A stretch of 64,000 nt of DNA from Mastigias papua (GCA_964019165.1 OZ025271.1:10177775-10241774); one strand, 5' to 3'; shown: positions 24,494 to 37,839, counted from the stretch's first letter. A program made the numbers and translations. Notes: generated by a model from the sequence alone, not told the origin.

Positions 24494-26335
24494 CAGGGGC
24501 GTCGAAAACGGGGGGGTGGAACGGGGGGCCCTGGCTCCCCCAACTTTTTAGCAGTTGAGCATAAAAGGACAAAGCATAAAAAATATCGAAACAATAAACT
24601 GGTTCCTTTTCACAAGATAGGAGCCGGTCCTTACTTTCGTGTTGCATCAGCATGTCTGACATTTGATATGGACCATTAATTAGAAGTCCCTCTTTGTCTG
24701 AACGGGAGCATGAGGACAGCAAAGAAAACTTGTTCAAACCAGAAAGCCTCTCAAAATTATCTACAACTCGTTGGACCGTTCGTGCTGATTGCTTTCGGCG
24801 AATCATTGATAACTATGCTTCTCTCTTTAAACTTTGGCTGTCATGTTTATCACAGTCGCTGGAAACGGATATCAAATCCAGAGTGATTGGATGCAAATCT
24901 CAAATGGAAAAATTTGAAGTTTACTTCGTTGTACACCTCAGCCACAAGGTATACGCCTTGACTGACAATTTGTCAAGAATTCTTCAATCGCACAAAATGT
25001 CAGCTTTATCAGGAAAAAGAAATGCTGAATTAACCAAGAAAACAATTGAAACCATGTGCAACGATGAAAGTTTTGTTTTGTTTTATGAAACAACGGTCAG
25101 AAAGGGTGAAAAGCAAGATTTATCCAGAAGCCAAGCTTGTCTCGAAAGCCGCAAAAAGAACCAAATTATTCAATACTTCAGTACATGGATGGAGACGCAT
25201 CAGGTGTGGCAAATTGCACACATACTACAGCTCAAGACCACTTTCGGAGAATCTACTTTGAAGCCATTGATTGCATGATTTTGGCTCTGAGTGAGAGATT
25301 TAATAAGCCTTGCTTTGATGCGTGTGCTAATATGGAAACATTATTACTAAAATCCATTGATGGAGAGGAGATCAATGATGAATTAGCCTGGATGCATTAA
25401 AGGTATACTGATGATGTAGACGTAAGTGCTTTGACGGCTTAGCTTCTAGTTTTTAAACAGATTTTCAAGGAAAAAGTCAACCACTTCGATGACATCTTAA
25501 AAGCTATGGAAGAAACAACATCAGACACCAGGTTGTTGTTTCCAAATGTTATGATTGCAATTCAACTGCTACCCATAAACCCCGCTACAAGTGCAACCAC
25601 AGACAGATCATTTTCTGTTGCAAGAAGAATCAAAACATGGTTGCGATCAAGCATGACACCATCAAGGTTCAATGCCTTATCTTTTCTGCACACACACAAG
25701 GATTTGGTAGACGGTTTGGATGTGATCAGCGTTACCAATGATTTTATGTCGTTGAATAGTGTGAGATACCACAATTTTGGAACTTTTACCAAATCTGATT
25801 TGTAACTATATTTCAGATAGAGTTTTGTGCAAATACTTTCTGAAAGCATTAATTTACAAAGGAAACGTTCCATTTTTGTTACCACAGCGGCAGCATAGGT
25901 CTGGTTTAGGCAAATTTGATGCGTTGGAGTAATTGGTATACTTTTAGGAAAAGGTGGATTTATGAATGAAACCTTGCATTCGGTACTTTAGATGTCACTG
26001 AACGCATTTAATTGAATGCTTTTACATCATGCATATGGTAAAAGCATCTAACTAATATTAAAACACTAGAATCCTTTGTTATAAAACATGCTACTTTGTA
26101 GAAGTTACATGGTAAAGATGTAATGAAATAAGACGTTGAACTTTTATCATTCAACATATTTTTTAGAACAAGGTACCACAAAAGACCATTTCCTACGAGT
26201 TCATATTTCAAAAACTTTAAAATGTGATGCTCTAACTAACACAAAAAAGCAGAATTCCAAGCTTATCCGCAACCCTGGTGAATCCGATTAATTAGGCCCC
26301 CCCCCCACTTTCAAAATCGTTTCGATGCCACTGAC
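24494..26335. mobile_element. hAT transposon with internal deletion
   Basis: The left end CAGGGGCGTCGAAAACG and, reversed, the right end CAGTGGCATCGAAACG, each followed by a long G-run, are hAT-type terminal inverted repeats. Flanks ATTACTTT (24486-24493) and ATTAGTTT (26336-26343) agree at 7 of 8 bases. The interior holds only the C-terminal half of a transposase. Confidence 0.83.
24694..25805 (+). pseudogene. hAT transposase remnant (ZMYM1-like family)
   Basis: Frames at 24694-25278, 25137-25400 and 25506-25805 together resemble the C-terminal part of ZMYM1/52-kDa-repressor-like hAT transposases. Visible blocks are LSTTRWTVRAD, YALTDNLSRILQSHKMSAL, a TMCNDESFVLFYET segment and the hAT dimerisation region LLPINPATSATTDRSFSVARRIKTWLRSSM. 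The N-terminal zinc finger and first catalytic Asp region are missing, and at least two frame changes break it. It cannot act alone. In family members the protein cuts element ends and inserts with 8-bp duplications. Confidence 0.85.
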
Positions 26336-26343
26336 ATTAGTTT

Positions 26344-27886
<1,543 letters not shown>

Positions 27887-28167
27887 TATCAGCTATAGAA
27901 TCCCTATGCTTCTGCAATCACCCAAAGAAATGGAAAAGCATAAGAAACCCTCTCGATCTTGCCTTTCTATAATAAGTATTGGTCTTTCCTAATGCTTATA
28001 GACATAATTACACTTGCTATCAGCCTCTCCTTGCTATAAATTTTAGTAAACTTATCAATACTATCCAATAGACCTCTACTCTAAATACGTCACATATGAT
28101 ATTGATTGATAATGAGGCTTCCAAATAATCATCAAATGTCCAAATGAGCCTGAAACAAATGTGCATT

Positions 28168-28326
28168 TTAAAGCGATGCAAATGAAAGATCATATGAACA
28201 TATGAATTTACAACACACCCTATTCCAACGATCACCAAGTCGTGACCTCAGTGATGATCGTAATGATCTAAGTGTTGATCGTGATGATCTCAGTGTTGCT
28301 CGTGATGATCTCAACTGCGGACCCAC
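28168..28326 (-). CDS. Possible last Ser/Arg-rich exon of the miniexon series
   Basis: On the minus strand an acceptor TTTTTCTCAG precedes a frame starting VGPQLRSSRATLRSSRSTLR, built on a 21-bp tandem unit (seven residues, R/S-T-L-R-S-S-R). Continuing in phase 0 it reaches DRWNR at a weak GTGTGT donor, or reads on to a stop at 28168. It fits the phase and orientation of the exons upstream, but unlike them it is Arg-rich, and either end could be wrong. Confidence 0.35.
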   Translation of the reverse strand: MGPQLRSSRATLRSSRSTLRSLRSSLRSRLGDRWNRVCCKFICSYDLSFASL

Positions 28327-29128
28327 CTGAGAAAAATACAACATAAATACATTCAAGCATCGTAAAAACAGCTCTAGGAAACCAGCACAGATTTCTTCTC
28401 CCATGAGCGAATTTCATTCATAGCTAGGCCATGTGTTCTTTTCAAAGGTGCTGTTACATAAACGAATCAAGGGAGTTCTGACTAGTGCTTTGGAACACTT
28501 TTGCTGCATTGACAACTCCACCGCAAAATTTACCACTACTAATATCAAAATAGATGCTAAACTGGTGCAGCCTCACTCTCCATTGCCACACCTCTGATGG
28601 AATAGTAGACAGTCCTCCTTCCCCTGCTGCTCCATCACATAGCTACCCTGCTGTCTTGCACCCCTCACTTTGAAAGAGTGCTTAGAGAGTTCTTGGAGAT
28701 GAGGGGTGAAAAACAGATGTGAATAAGTGAAGTATATAACATGCAGCCAATTGCAGTAGAAACCAATTACAGTGCACACTAGTATGCATTGGCTGACGTT
28801 ACAATAAAAATCTACGAGCTTGTGTAACGTACTGAGAACAGATATCATTGCAAAGATTTTGCCTCTACTACCATCGTCTCTTGCAAGGGTGATTGCCAAA
28901 CCCTAAATGATTCTTAAGTGCTAAAATTAAATGCCACAAGACAGTCCATCATTTGGATATATACATTAATGAATATTTCTTGAAACTATGTTTGAATCGA
29001 TCTGATGTGACATCATTAAAATCAACTGACCATTGAGTAAAGACCATTTAACTTTATGTAAGAAATTTATGTAACGATCCAAAACTGTTGGGAACCATAG
29101 TTAATGAATGAAAAAGATGGAAACTTAC

Positions 29129-29164
29129 AGTTGATGAAGGACGACTACTTGTGGATGTAAGATT
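29129..29164 (-). CDS. Ser/Thr-rich miniexon, 36 nt
   Basis: Bounded by CTATCAG acceptor and GTAAGT donor on the minus strand; phase 0; encodes NLTSTSSRPSST. Its end (SST before the donor) matches other miniexons of the series. An N-L-T glycosylation sequon is present. Confidence 0.5.
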
Positions 29165-29749
29165 CTGATAGAGGAAATCAATGAAAACATTAAAAAATAT
29201 ATGATGTTTTAAGCGAATAACTTCTTAGTAAAGTTTATAAACAACAGAAAATTTATTACAATAAAGCAAATGATCATGCTAATAATATTAGTGACGTAAC
29301 CATATAGGGAAATGCACGTTTCTTCTTTAAAGGAACCTAGCACAACGAGTTGCGCAATTGGCGGGTCGTGAACATGGAGGGGAATATCCCCTACACATGG
29401 TTGGATGCACAACTCCTGAACCTTGGAAGACGAAGCTGCGAGGAATGGCTTAAACATAAGGCCTTATTGAGTACTAACTATCCCCAAGAGCTCAATTGAA
29501 ATTAGGCCTGGCAACCATGCCACAGTGACGACATCAAGTGCCAACTAGTGATGATAACGTTGGCAACGACGACGAAGACGACGATGACGATGATGATGAT
29601 AAGTCTATCGTCTTTACCATTAATCATTTATACTATAAATAGCGGGTTGGCGAGAAATCTTAGGGTAGACCAAATGCTTCCACATATTGAAATGATTTAA
29701 TGATACCACGACGGAAAAGCACATCTGGCAAACACTCAAACAAACTTAC

Positions 29750-29809
29750 TATTGACACTTGGAAAGTTGATCTTCCTGCGGATGGAGAAGAACTAGAACT
29801 TGGAGGAGT
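29750..29809 (-). CDS. Ser/Pro-rich miniexon, 60 nt
   Basis: Bounded on the minus strand by CTCTTTCAG and GTAAGT; phase 0 at both ends; encodes TPPSSSSSPSAGRSTFQVSI. The TPPSSSS start resembles the PPSPS start of the exon at 32497. Confidence 0.55.
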
Positions 29810-30201
29810 CTGAAAGAGAAACGAAGAAAATATTACAAAATGAAATATTACATGAAATACACCATTAAATACTGATCAATACTACTGGTCAAACAAACAT
29901 AGCTCTAATGATATAAATCATATTATGAGAAAAATAGTACGAATAGGGAAAACTGTCAAGGTTACCAAGGGGCAAATTGCCCAGGCAATGAACCTGAGCA
30001 GGTCCCAAGGTTATAAAATATCCCATTGATGATTGCAACAGTATCAAAATGTAATATTAAAATCACAGGGGGGCTAAGTGATTTATTTGCTTTGGGCCAC
30101 ACATTCGCTCACCAGCAATTTCTCCAAAGTTTTCCAAAGCCATTCATGATTATGTGATGAAACTGTAGAAGACAACACTGGACAATGTCATCTCAACTTA
30201 C

Positions 30202-30264
30202 TGGATATTGGGAAGGTTGTCTGTCCCCATAGGATGGAGTTCCAGATGGCGGTGAATGATGTGG
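30202..30264 (-). CDS. Pro/Ser-rich miniexon, 63 nt
   Basis: Bounded on the minus strand by TTCTCTTATAG and GTAAGT; phase 0 at both ends; encodes PHHSPPSGTPSY followed by GDRQPSQYP. Length is a multiple of three, so it can be skipped or included without changing frame. Confidence 0.55.
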
Positions 30265-30323
30265 CTATAAGAGAAAATAGCAAAGTATTGCATAAGGAAT
30301 ATACATCGTAACGACTACCATTG

Positions 30324-31501
30324 TATGGCGCGTCAAAAGGGAAAAAAGTACGAATCTATTATTTATAATGCGAACATAAATTTTTTAATACATACCCTAA
30401 TTTTATAATACGAAGTGGATTATATAATACGAAGAATGTCAAACATATAATAGGAAGAGTCTAGAATATATGATACGACAAGTTGCAAATATATAATACG
30501 AAAAGTGTCGAATATATAATATGAAAAGTTGCAAATATATAATACGAAAAGTAGCAAATATATAATAAGAAATGTGTAGAAAATATAATACGAAAAGTTG
30601 CAAATATATGATAAGAAATGTGTAGAAAATATAATACGAAAAGTTGCAAATATATAATAAGAAAAGTGTCGAGAATATAATACGAAAAGTTGCAAATATA
30701 TAATAAGAAATGTGTAGAAAATATAATACGAAAAGTTGCAAATATATAATACGAAGTGTGTCAAAAATATAATACGAAAAGTTCCAAATATATAATGCGA
30801 AAAGTTGCAAATATATGATACGAAAAGTTGCAAATATATAATACGAAACGCAGCATGACTCCGAGCAAGCAAAACAGCATGACGCGACGCAGGCAGGATG
30901 AGATTAGTACTCTGCTCTGGCTTCGAGCTGATTCAAAATAGTTCGATAACGCTCTGTTGAAAATGGCATCTGGAGTTTCCACCTCACCGATAAACGTCCT
31001 TGACCGATTGAAAGACCTGCTCTCTGTTCTTCCTGGACTTATCGAAGAATTTGATCGAAAATAGAATGCTGGATAATTCAGTCATCCTTCTTTCCATGCA
31101 TTGCGCAATAACCTCGTCGTGCGTATTGAAAAGATTTCGATCAAATTCTTCGATAAGTCCAGGAAGGACAGAGAGCAGGTCTTTCAACCGGTCAAGGACG
31201 TTTATCGGTGAGGTGGAAACTCCAGGAGCCATTTTCAACAGAGCGTTATCGAACTAATCTCATCCTGCCTGCGTCGTCCCATGCTGTTTTGCTTGCTCGG
31301 AGTCATGCTGCGTTTCGTATTATATATTTGCAACTTTTCGTATTATATTTTCGACACTTTTCGTATTATATATTTGCAACTTTTCGTATTATATTTTTGA
31401 CACTTTTCGCATTATATATTTGCAACTTTTCGTATTATATTTGCGACACATTCATATTATAAATAATAGATTCGTATTTTTTTCCCTTTTGGCACGCCAT
31501 A
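30324..31501. mobile_element. Fold-back element with tandem-repeat arms
   Basis: The whole 1178-bp block is an imperfect palindrome. The tips read TATGGCG...CGCCATA, then an AAAAGGGAAAAAA and ACGAATCTATTATTTATAA segment on each side. Next come arrays of a unit close to TATAATACGAAAAGTTGCAAA (many copies on the left, 30370-30850, fewer on the right, 31315-31450), then a unique inner inverted pair (30846-31065 and 31100-31318). Seven bases, ACCATTG, flank it directly (30317-30323, 31502-31508). No transposase is encoded. The architecture recalls Drosophila FB elements, which are mobilised by other transposases; the actual family is unknown. It lies in an intron of the miniexon series. Confidence 0.85.
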
Positions 31502-31681
31502 ACCATTGACTTCTCGTCCATTGATTACTCATTGATTCGTTTGAATGCATAGTGTATTACCAATGCTTCATGATGATAATGAGACAATGCAATCCAATGT
31601 ATTTAGACGACATCATTACACAACAACACCAGCAATATTGACTTGATGGAATAATGCAATGTCAGTTAGGACCCAACATAC

Positions 31682-31747
31682 CGTTGGACGATCGACAGTA
31701 CTATGGACATCTGTTTGAATGGATGTCATGCGAAGAGAGTCGGATAT
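31682..31747 (-). CDS. Ser/Thr-containing miniexon, 66 nt
   Basis: Bounded on the minus strand by TTCATTATAG and a GTATGT donor; phase 0 at both ends; encodes ISDSLRMTSIQTDVHSTVDR then PT. The STVD...PT ending matches the STVDLPPLT ending of the exon at 32497, which supports origin by exon duplication. Confidence 0.55.
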
Positions 31748-32134
31748 CTATAATGAAATATGAAAAATTTTAGTAATAATTAATTAGTTGGATTATTAGA
31801 TGATATTAATGGAAAATGATTACCTAAGATGTCACCTGTTATTGAAAACTCTCAAATAATTAAAGTTCATTAAAAAATGAGTAAAGTTCGAACTGGAAAA
31901 TGGGCAAAAGAAACTTGGAATATCAGAAACGTATAGGTTAAAAACAGCAGATTTCGTATAAGAGTCCAAAGAATGAAACAAATAGTAAAATGCAGGCGTG
32001 ATGGTATCCTTGGTGCGAGCAGTCCTTCTTTTCAACAGGTTCAATCAACACTTCTATGGAACTGCGGTGGCGTCCATGCACCAATAGCCAAGAGAGACTC
32101 ACTATCAGCCAATGGCTAACCTGTGAGCGTGGAG

Positions 32135-32215
32135 TTGAAAGCAAGACCAGTTAGCTATGTGGTAGAGAACTTCAATATTACAAAGTTCAAGTTCGACCCC
32201 TACTTGGTTTATTCA
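32135..32215 (+). repeat. tRNA-like (SINE-type) sequence
   Basis: TTAGCTATGTGGTAGAG resembles an internal tRNA promoter box A and AAGTTCGACCCC about 45 bases later resembles box B. The stems do not fold into a clean tRNA, so a decayed tRNA or tRNA-derived SINE is more likely than a working gene. Confidence 0.4.
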
Positions 32216-32261
32216 CTTTGTCATAATATCACTTAACAACTTAAAAAGTGTGATAGCTTAC

Positions 32262-32321
32262 TGTTGACGGTAGGAGAGCACGGTGGCGATGATCAGATTC
32301 TTTAGAACTTGAAGGAGACTT
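32262..32321 (-). CDS. Ser-rich miniexon, 60 nt
   Basis: Bounded on the minus strand by CTATTGTAG and GTAAGC; phase 0 at both ends; encodes KSPSSSKESDHRHRALLPST. The KSPSS start and PST end are shared with neighbours in the series. Confidence 0.6.
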
Positions 32322-32496
32322 CTACAATAGCAACATAAGACAATATAAGCATACAGTTAATAGTGAATTTGCATAAGAAAAAGTTGCTACAATAAAGTAA
32401 TATAAAATTTAACAAATCAAAGCATTTAATTCCATGAAATGTCGAAAGTGACAGATGGGAACACTTTACATGTTATTGATGACTGTCACAACTTAC

Positions 32497-32553
32497 TGTT
32501 AATGGTGGAAGATCAACGGTAGAAGGAGATGTTGAAGGTGAGGGTGGCTTTTT
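32497..32553 (-). CDS. Pro/Ser/Thr-rich miniexon, 57 nt
   Basis: Bounded on the minus strand by TCTTTAATAG and GTAAGT; phase 0 at both ends; encodes KKPPSPSTSPSTVDLPPLT. This is the clearest member of the series and reads like a mucin-type, O-glycosylated linker; that role is inferred from composition only. Confidence 0.6.
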
Positions 32554-32685
32554 CTATTAAAGAGAAAGGAGACAATGTAGGCTAAAAATATAAAATATCA
32601 GAACATGCAAAATGGAAATTATTATCACAAAGTTAGATGAAAGTCACCAAAGTGAGAAATTCTTTCCTTCAACATAACCACTTAC

Positions 32686-32739
32686 TGTTGATGTTGAAGG
32701 AACATGGTGAAAAGGTCGCGTAGTACTCCAGAAAGTTCC
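32686..32739 (-). CDS. Probable miniexon with unclear acceptor
   Basis: The minus-strand donor GTAAGT (32685-32680) follows a frame ending STTRPFHHVPSTST, the same S-T-S-T end as other exons. The expected acceptor is TTTTTCCTATGG, which lacks AG; the nearest AG (32727-32726) would break the phase. Either the acceptor has mutated or the exon is extended by an unseen start. Confidence 0.4.
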
Positions 32740-33880
32740 ATAGGAAAAAGGAAAGAGATAACACATACACACATGAAATAAGAAGCATGAAATCGAATCG
32801 CCGTATACTCTCCAGTGCCAAATAAACAGTGTGGTTACATACAATTTTTGTGAGGATTTTACCACCCAACCAACTTATTATGACCTCCATTTATTAAGAA
32901 GATCTTGATCACTGTCAAATGCTCTTTTCTAAAAGGCACCTTTATTATTACCTATCTACAAAATATACAAATGTGTGCTTTGAAGGTATTTTAAAGTGCA
33001 CTGAAATTATATTTTTGAACTAACTTTGGTCACGTGAGAAGTAATCTGCTCTCTTGAAAAAGTCTCCCAAACTCCATAAAGACCTCGTATTTAATATTGT
33101 ACATGTATAGAGAAGAATTCATTTTGCCGTATAGAGAGACTCTGCCCTGTTGACTTAGCAGAAGACAACTCAATAGAAAAATCTCCACTACAAACAACGA
33201 ACATAAATAAGGGATGCTTCTTCCAAGGAAAAAGAAGAATTTTCAGATTAAAACAAGATGGAAGTTATCATGAAGGAGCAAAATGAGAGAAAGTAGCAGG
33301 AGGACCGACCCTAATGAGAAGTTCTTTCCATCAAATCTGTCCATTTATTCAAAGTTTACAATCTGTTTACAGCGGTAGTACGATTGAAACCTGCCAGTCA
33401 ATACAAACCCGAAGAGAGTGAGGGTCGGAGGGTAGGGTTAGCAGTGCCCCAAATAATTCGATAAGTTTCCTGTATTTTGAGATGTTCAAAATAGTCCGTT
33501 GAACTCATAACATGCTGCAAATTTGTAGCCTAAACTGAGAGAAAGATTTAAAACGGGTATATCCTTATGGTTTCATAGCTATTACACTACAGTTTATTCT
33601 TTGGAGATTGCTTGCAGTGCTTGTTGAGAACTTTGAGCGCGTGATCTTACAATTTATGCAGTTATGATCAACTACATTATATACTTCAGAATAAATGGAT
33701 ACTAAGCTGATTCTAGTCAAGCGCATTCTTAATTCCAATCTAAAGATGTACCTCTCATTGTGCAACTTTTTATTTGACACCCATGCACAAGCGCAGCTCC
33801 ATGGGAGATTGTGTTCTAAATGTTTTCAACTTGTTGAATATGTGGCAAGTTAGAATTGTCCACAAAAGAAAAGCCATAGA
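32740..33880. other. Intronic stretch, nothing recognised
   Basis: No exon with convincing splice sites or domain, and no repeat, was found between the miniexon series and the second Harbinger element. Confidence 0.35.
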
Positions 33881-34089
33881 GTCTTCATGGTTTCCATAAA
33901 GTTGCTAGCTTTCCTCACCTGTCGCTTGAGTTGCAATGGAAACATACCTAAACGTTTTGCAGCGACAGTTGGGGACATATAGAGACAGTTGATGACCGGG
34001 TATCTGCGACAGCTGAAGACAGGTTTTCCAAGTGTCACTTTGCATTTCATTAAAGGAAGTCATTGAAGAATTGTAGCAAAGTACTTAAA

Positions 34090-35173
34090 ATGATTGAATA
34101 TGGAGGACAAGATAGCAAGAATTGAATTCAGAGGACCCAAGTGAGACAGCCAGGATAGTTTCCTAGCCGGAGTAAAGAAGTAAGAATGCCTGTACAACAA
34201 GTGCAGTGTGGAGTACAACTGGAATGCTTGGATCAAAGTGGGTGGTAAATTTGGTTTGTCAACGAAAGATACAGAGCTGAAGTCTAAAACCCTGAGATCC
34301 ACGCATACAAGGCATTTACGTACAATGAGGATATTACCTTCCGGTTCAGGTAGAGACCCTTTAGCAGCATCAAAGGAATTTGCTGCATTTGAGTGGCTCC
34401 AGCCATACATGAGTCACAGAAGAATGTTGGCAAATTATCCCTCCAGGTTAGGCGGCTCTCATCAGATACTTTATTTGGACATTGTGCAATCGTCTAGCAA
34501 AAATTACACTAGATTCACCAGGAAACCCACCTAGCACAAGTGATAACACCTGTCCTAGTACCAATGATTTTGACAGTACATATGGTCAGCCTGAAGGTGA
34601 CCCTGATTTTGAAAACCAGAGCCCCCAATGAAAACCAGAGTCGCCCAAATAAACAAATGAATCAAAGGAAATACATGGAGATATTAAAAATAAAGAACAC
34701 ATGATCAGTAGCATATCCGATGGAGAAGGAAAAATATCAGTGTATGAGGTCAAAGTACCTGATGAATTATCACAGTGAAGGACAATTAAAAGTTTCCGTG
34801 GCAGCGTAAAATTAACCAACAGACCATGGACAAAATTTGACAAAATCAAAAGCTGAAGTGGATAAGCTACTTGTGAGAACAGTCAAGTCAATTATTACTC
34901 ATTTGAGAGAAGCCAGAGAACAGGCAGCTTTGAAGGACAAGGAAGATGATGAAGAAAGCCTTTTTGTAGAAGTCTCATTCCAAGGTGAATGGCTCTGCCT
35001 AAAAGAACAAGGGCTACAATTAGGCATCAAATTGAGCAAGAGTTCTTTCAAGCTGAATATGATAGCCATTGTCATGCTCCACAGCCCACTGAAGATGAGC
35101 AATTCACATCAAACACAAATTCATTTTTTGATTCAAAAACATATCTTCCCATATCAAGGTAATGATTTCTGAT
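34090..35173 (+). pseudogene. MADF-domain partner protein of the second Harbinger element
   Basis: The frame at 34208 reads WNAWIKVGGKFGLS, ELKSKTLRSTHTRHLRTMR, PSGSGRD and FEWLQPYM, the order seen in MADF DNA-binding domains of Harbinger partner proteins. After frame changes, 34837-35110 shows DEESLF followed by a BESS-like RHQIEQEFFQAEYDS segment in a shifted frame. Stops upstream of 34208 and shifts inside it mean it is broken. Its family role is to bind DNA and the transposase. Confidence 0.72.
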
Positions 35174-35414
35174 GATAGATTAAAGTCCACCAGTTTATAC
35201 AAATCTTGAATAAATCCCATACAACTTTGTCCTATTTTGCAGTTATGGTCTTTGGTTTGTCCTCTTTTAGATGTTACTTGAAAAAGAAAGCTGTCTTCAA
35301 TTCATAGGAAAAAAAGACATACAATAACAGTAAAGTGAAACTCATTTTTATTATATGTATATATATATACGATGCTAGTGATGTTGTGTTCTGTATGCTG
35401 TCTTAATCATGAAC

Positions 35415-36330
35415 TGTACCTCAAGATCTAACATGTTCATACTGCCAATTCACTTCACCATCAGGGCTAATGAAACAATTCTTAAAATTTTCTTTGACTT
35501 GACCTGCTTCAAAATTGTACCTGTTTACATGTAGTCTAGAAAGATTATGGATACATTTATCACCATTCACAACACTTCTCCAATCACAGGGGATGATTTT
35601 TCCTGTTGAATCGTCACTATCTATAAATCCGGTTGGACGATAGCTGGCATTATCTGTTAATCTGAGACAATTGTGCAAACATACTGCAATCTTGGTCAGC
35701 CATTCAATTTGCTCTATTCTAGCTTTAACAGGACGGCGAAAATTCTCAGTTTTGCTGCCAGAATGTCAAGTGTTCTTTCTATTGTTCTCCTTGCCCTGGA
35801 TAGCAGGTAATGGAAAGGTGTTCTTCAGTAATTGCCTTTCCCGGATAAGGTTTCATAAGCTATTGTTGAAATGGGAAAATATCATCTGCACCTAAAACAT
35901 ATGGTAGGATTCTATCACCTTGTGAAGTTGGCTTGGGGATTCCCATACTGGTGGGTTGGTACTCTAATGCTCTGCCAAAGTGAGAGTTTGACAAAACACC
36001 TATATCATCATCTCCAGCAAAGGATCTTATGTCTGTCATACTTCAGCAATGGTTTACATCACACCCAACTAGAAGTACAAAGATGTGGGACTTTTTGTAA
36101 CAGAATTAAGTCGAATCAGCTCATTGGGACATTCAGTTGAAATATGCTTTATATCTAATGCTCCAATGCAATTGAGATATTGCCACTATATTTCAAATTC
36201 TTTTGCAATTTCAAGCCATTTGAACGCAGTCTCAAGTATGGTTTACTCAAAGTTGCCAACACTGCAGCACAGGCTTCTTTAATAATTTTTGATACATTTG
36301 CATGGCCAAGTTTAAACACAAATAATTGAG
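35415..36330 (-). pseudogene. ALP1/HARBI1-like transposase remnant
   Basis: The minus strand shows NCIGALDIKH (first catalytic Asp context), RRTIE-like third catalytic region, and a well preserved C-terminus: LHNCLRLTDNASYRPTGFID, IIPCDWRSVV, VKENFKNCFISPDGEVNWQ and EHVRS. Many in-frame stops interrupt it, so it is inactive. It is convergent with the MADF gene, the usual arrangement. Confidence 0.78.
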
Positions 36331-37185
36331 TCTGCTGCGAATCATCATTGCTGTTTGGTTATCTCAGGCCCTACCAAAGAGATTCAATGCCCTAATCTCT
36401 CTGGTGCCTTTCAAAGAAATCTAGAATATAAATAATAAATGTAAGAAAGTGATTGTAATATCTGGTTTTATGGCTCAAAGGTTTGGATGTTATACCATAT
36501 AGAGAAATCCAATCATCAAGTCATTCAGTAAATTCAAAGACAAAACTCCATGTATCTAGCCTCAGTTGCGCACGTGGCAACTACTGCTGCTATTGGTCTA
36601 ATCCACAAAAAGGCACACAAAATGTTTGTTAAAGGATATGGCTTAGAATAATAATTCTAAAATTCAGATACGGAAGAAATATTACAGAAGTTTTCCTGAT
36701 TTCATTACTCTCTTCCCTAATGGCAATTGCAAGCATTTCTTATAAGCTGAAAAAAGGACTTTTTATCCTGTAAGAAATAGGCTGGGTTTACATCGTTAGG
36801 ACCCTTCCGTAGTTGAGTGCCTGAGCTTCTTATTAGTAAAGTAGCCAAGCTACCTTTTCTGGGACCCCAAAATCTCCAAAACTCTGTACTTGTCGCAAGG
36901 ACTTTGTGTCTGTGTTCTATTGCAAAAACTATTTAATTTTGTTACCTGTAAAAATACTCTCTGTTTATGCAGTCTCAGCTCCCTCACCAAGTTGTTGTGA
37001 AAACCAATCTTTGCTCTCTGTTGATATATCTTTCTTACCCAACATCTGTAATTTCCTATGCGTGCCATCTGTCTGTTTATCGGAAGTAAAAAAAATAGGC
37101 TGCATCCTAACAAGATAGTTTTACGAGGAGACCATTCTAACTGTGGCACCAACCTTTGCAATTGCACCAAAAGCTGGTCCATTTT

Positions 37186-37300
37186 ATTAGCGACAGGTAG
37201 CGACAGGTAGCTACAGGTAGCTACAGGTAGCAAGAGATGGCTGCATTAAAATCTAATGACCGGTAGCGACAGGTAGCGACTGGTAGCGACAGGTGGCCAC
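37186..37300. repeat. AGGTAGCGAC subterminal tandem repeats
   Basis: About ten units of a 10-11 bp motif (GCGACAGGTA / GCTACAGGTA) in two blocks just inside the right end of the second Harbinger element. The same motif recurs at 51750-51815 in the short relative. Confidence 0.85.
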
Positions 37301-37839
37301 CCTATGGAAACCAGGCTTTATACAAACTAGTGACAATTCTCAAACACATATCATTGATTTTATCTGATGCTTTTACAGATCTGTCATGATGGAGCATCTC
37401 TATGGTTACAAAATGTTTTTCCCTAATACCTAAAAGGCCTGACCATAACATTTTGCTCTGGTGTGTTAGTCTCATGCCCCACTACTCCCTCCCTCACTAC
37501 CACTGGCACCATCAGTTTCATCCCTACCCAGCTGTCATGCTCAGTTGCCTACTCGCCGAGGGTTAGAATACAATCAATTTTCCTAACAAGAACCAATTTA
37601 CCAGCCCCCTCTATCCCGTGCATAGCTTTTTTTTGAATGACAGTCTCACTTAAATGGTAAAGGAAGCGAGAAAACCAATCATAGGAACTAATGAAACTCT
37701 TCAAAATACCGGAACAGAGCTGGCAATCATTCATCTATGTGATTTGTACAAAATTTATTTACAGGTATAGAGTTTGTTACAATGAGCATCTTGTATAAAA
37801 CAATTTGTGTAATATGAAACAATGATGATACGGACAGAT

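Larger units (their letters stand above)
33884..37318. mobile_element. Second PIF/Harbinger family, decayed copy
   Basis: The ends are related inverted sequences: ATGGTTTCCATAAAGTTGC then CACCTGTCGCT on the left, and reversed CTGGTTTCCATAGGGTGGC then CACCTGTCGCTACC on the right. The right subterminal part (37186-37300) is a run of AGGTAGCGAC-type units. Inside are a MADF-like frame on plus and an ALP1/HARBI1-like transposase remnant on minus. The exact borders and target duplication are not certain. It differs in ends and proteins from the element at 6489. Confidence 0.8.

Noticed and set aside
30420..30872. A 150-residue repetitive frame (YYIFATFRII pattern) that resembles a membrane protein
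   Set aside because: It is a translation of AT-rich tandem repeats in the fold-back element; three frames are open equally and there is no start or domain.
35421..35678. A minus-strand exon of the NACHT gene
   Set aside because: The text LHNCLRLTDNASYRPTGFID is the C-terminus of an ALP1/HARBI1 transposase, and lies within Harbinger ends.
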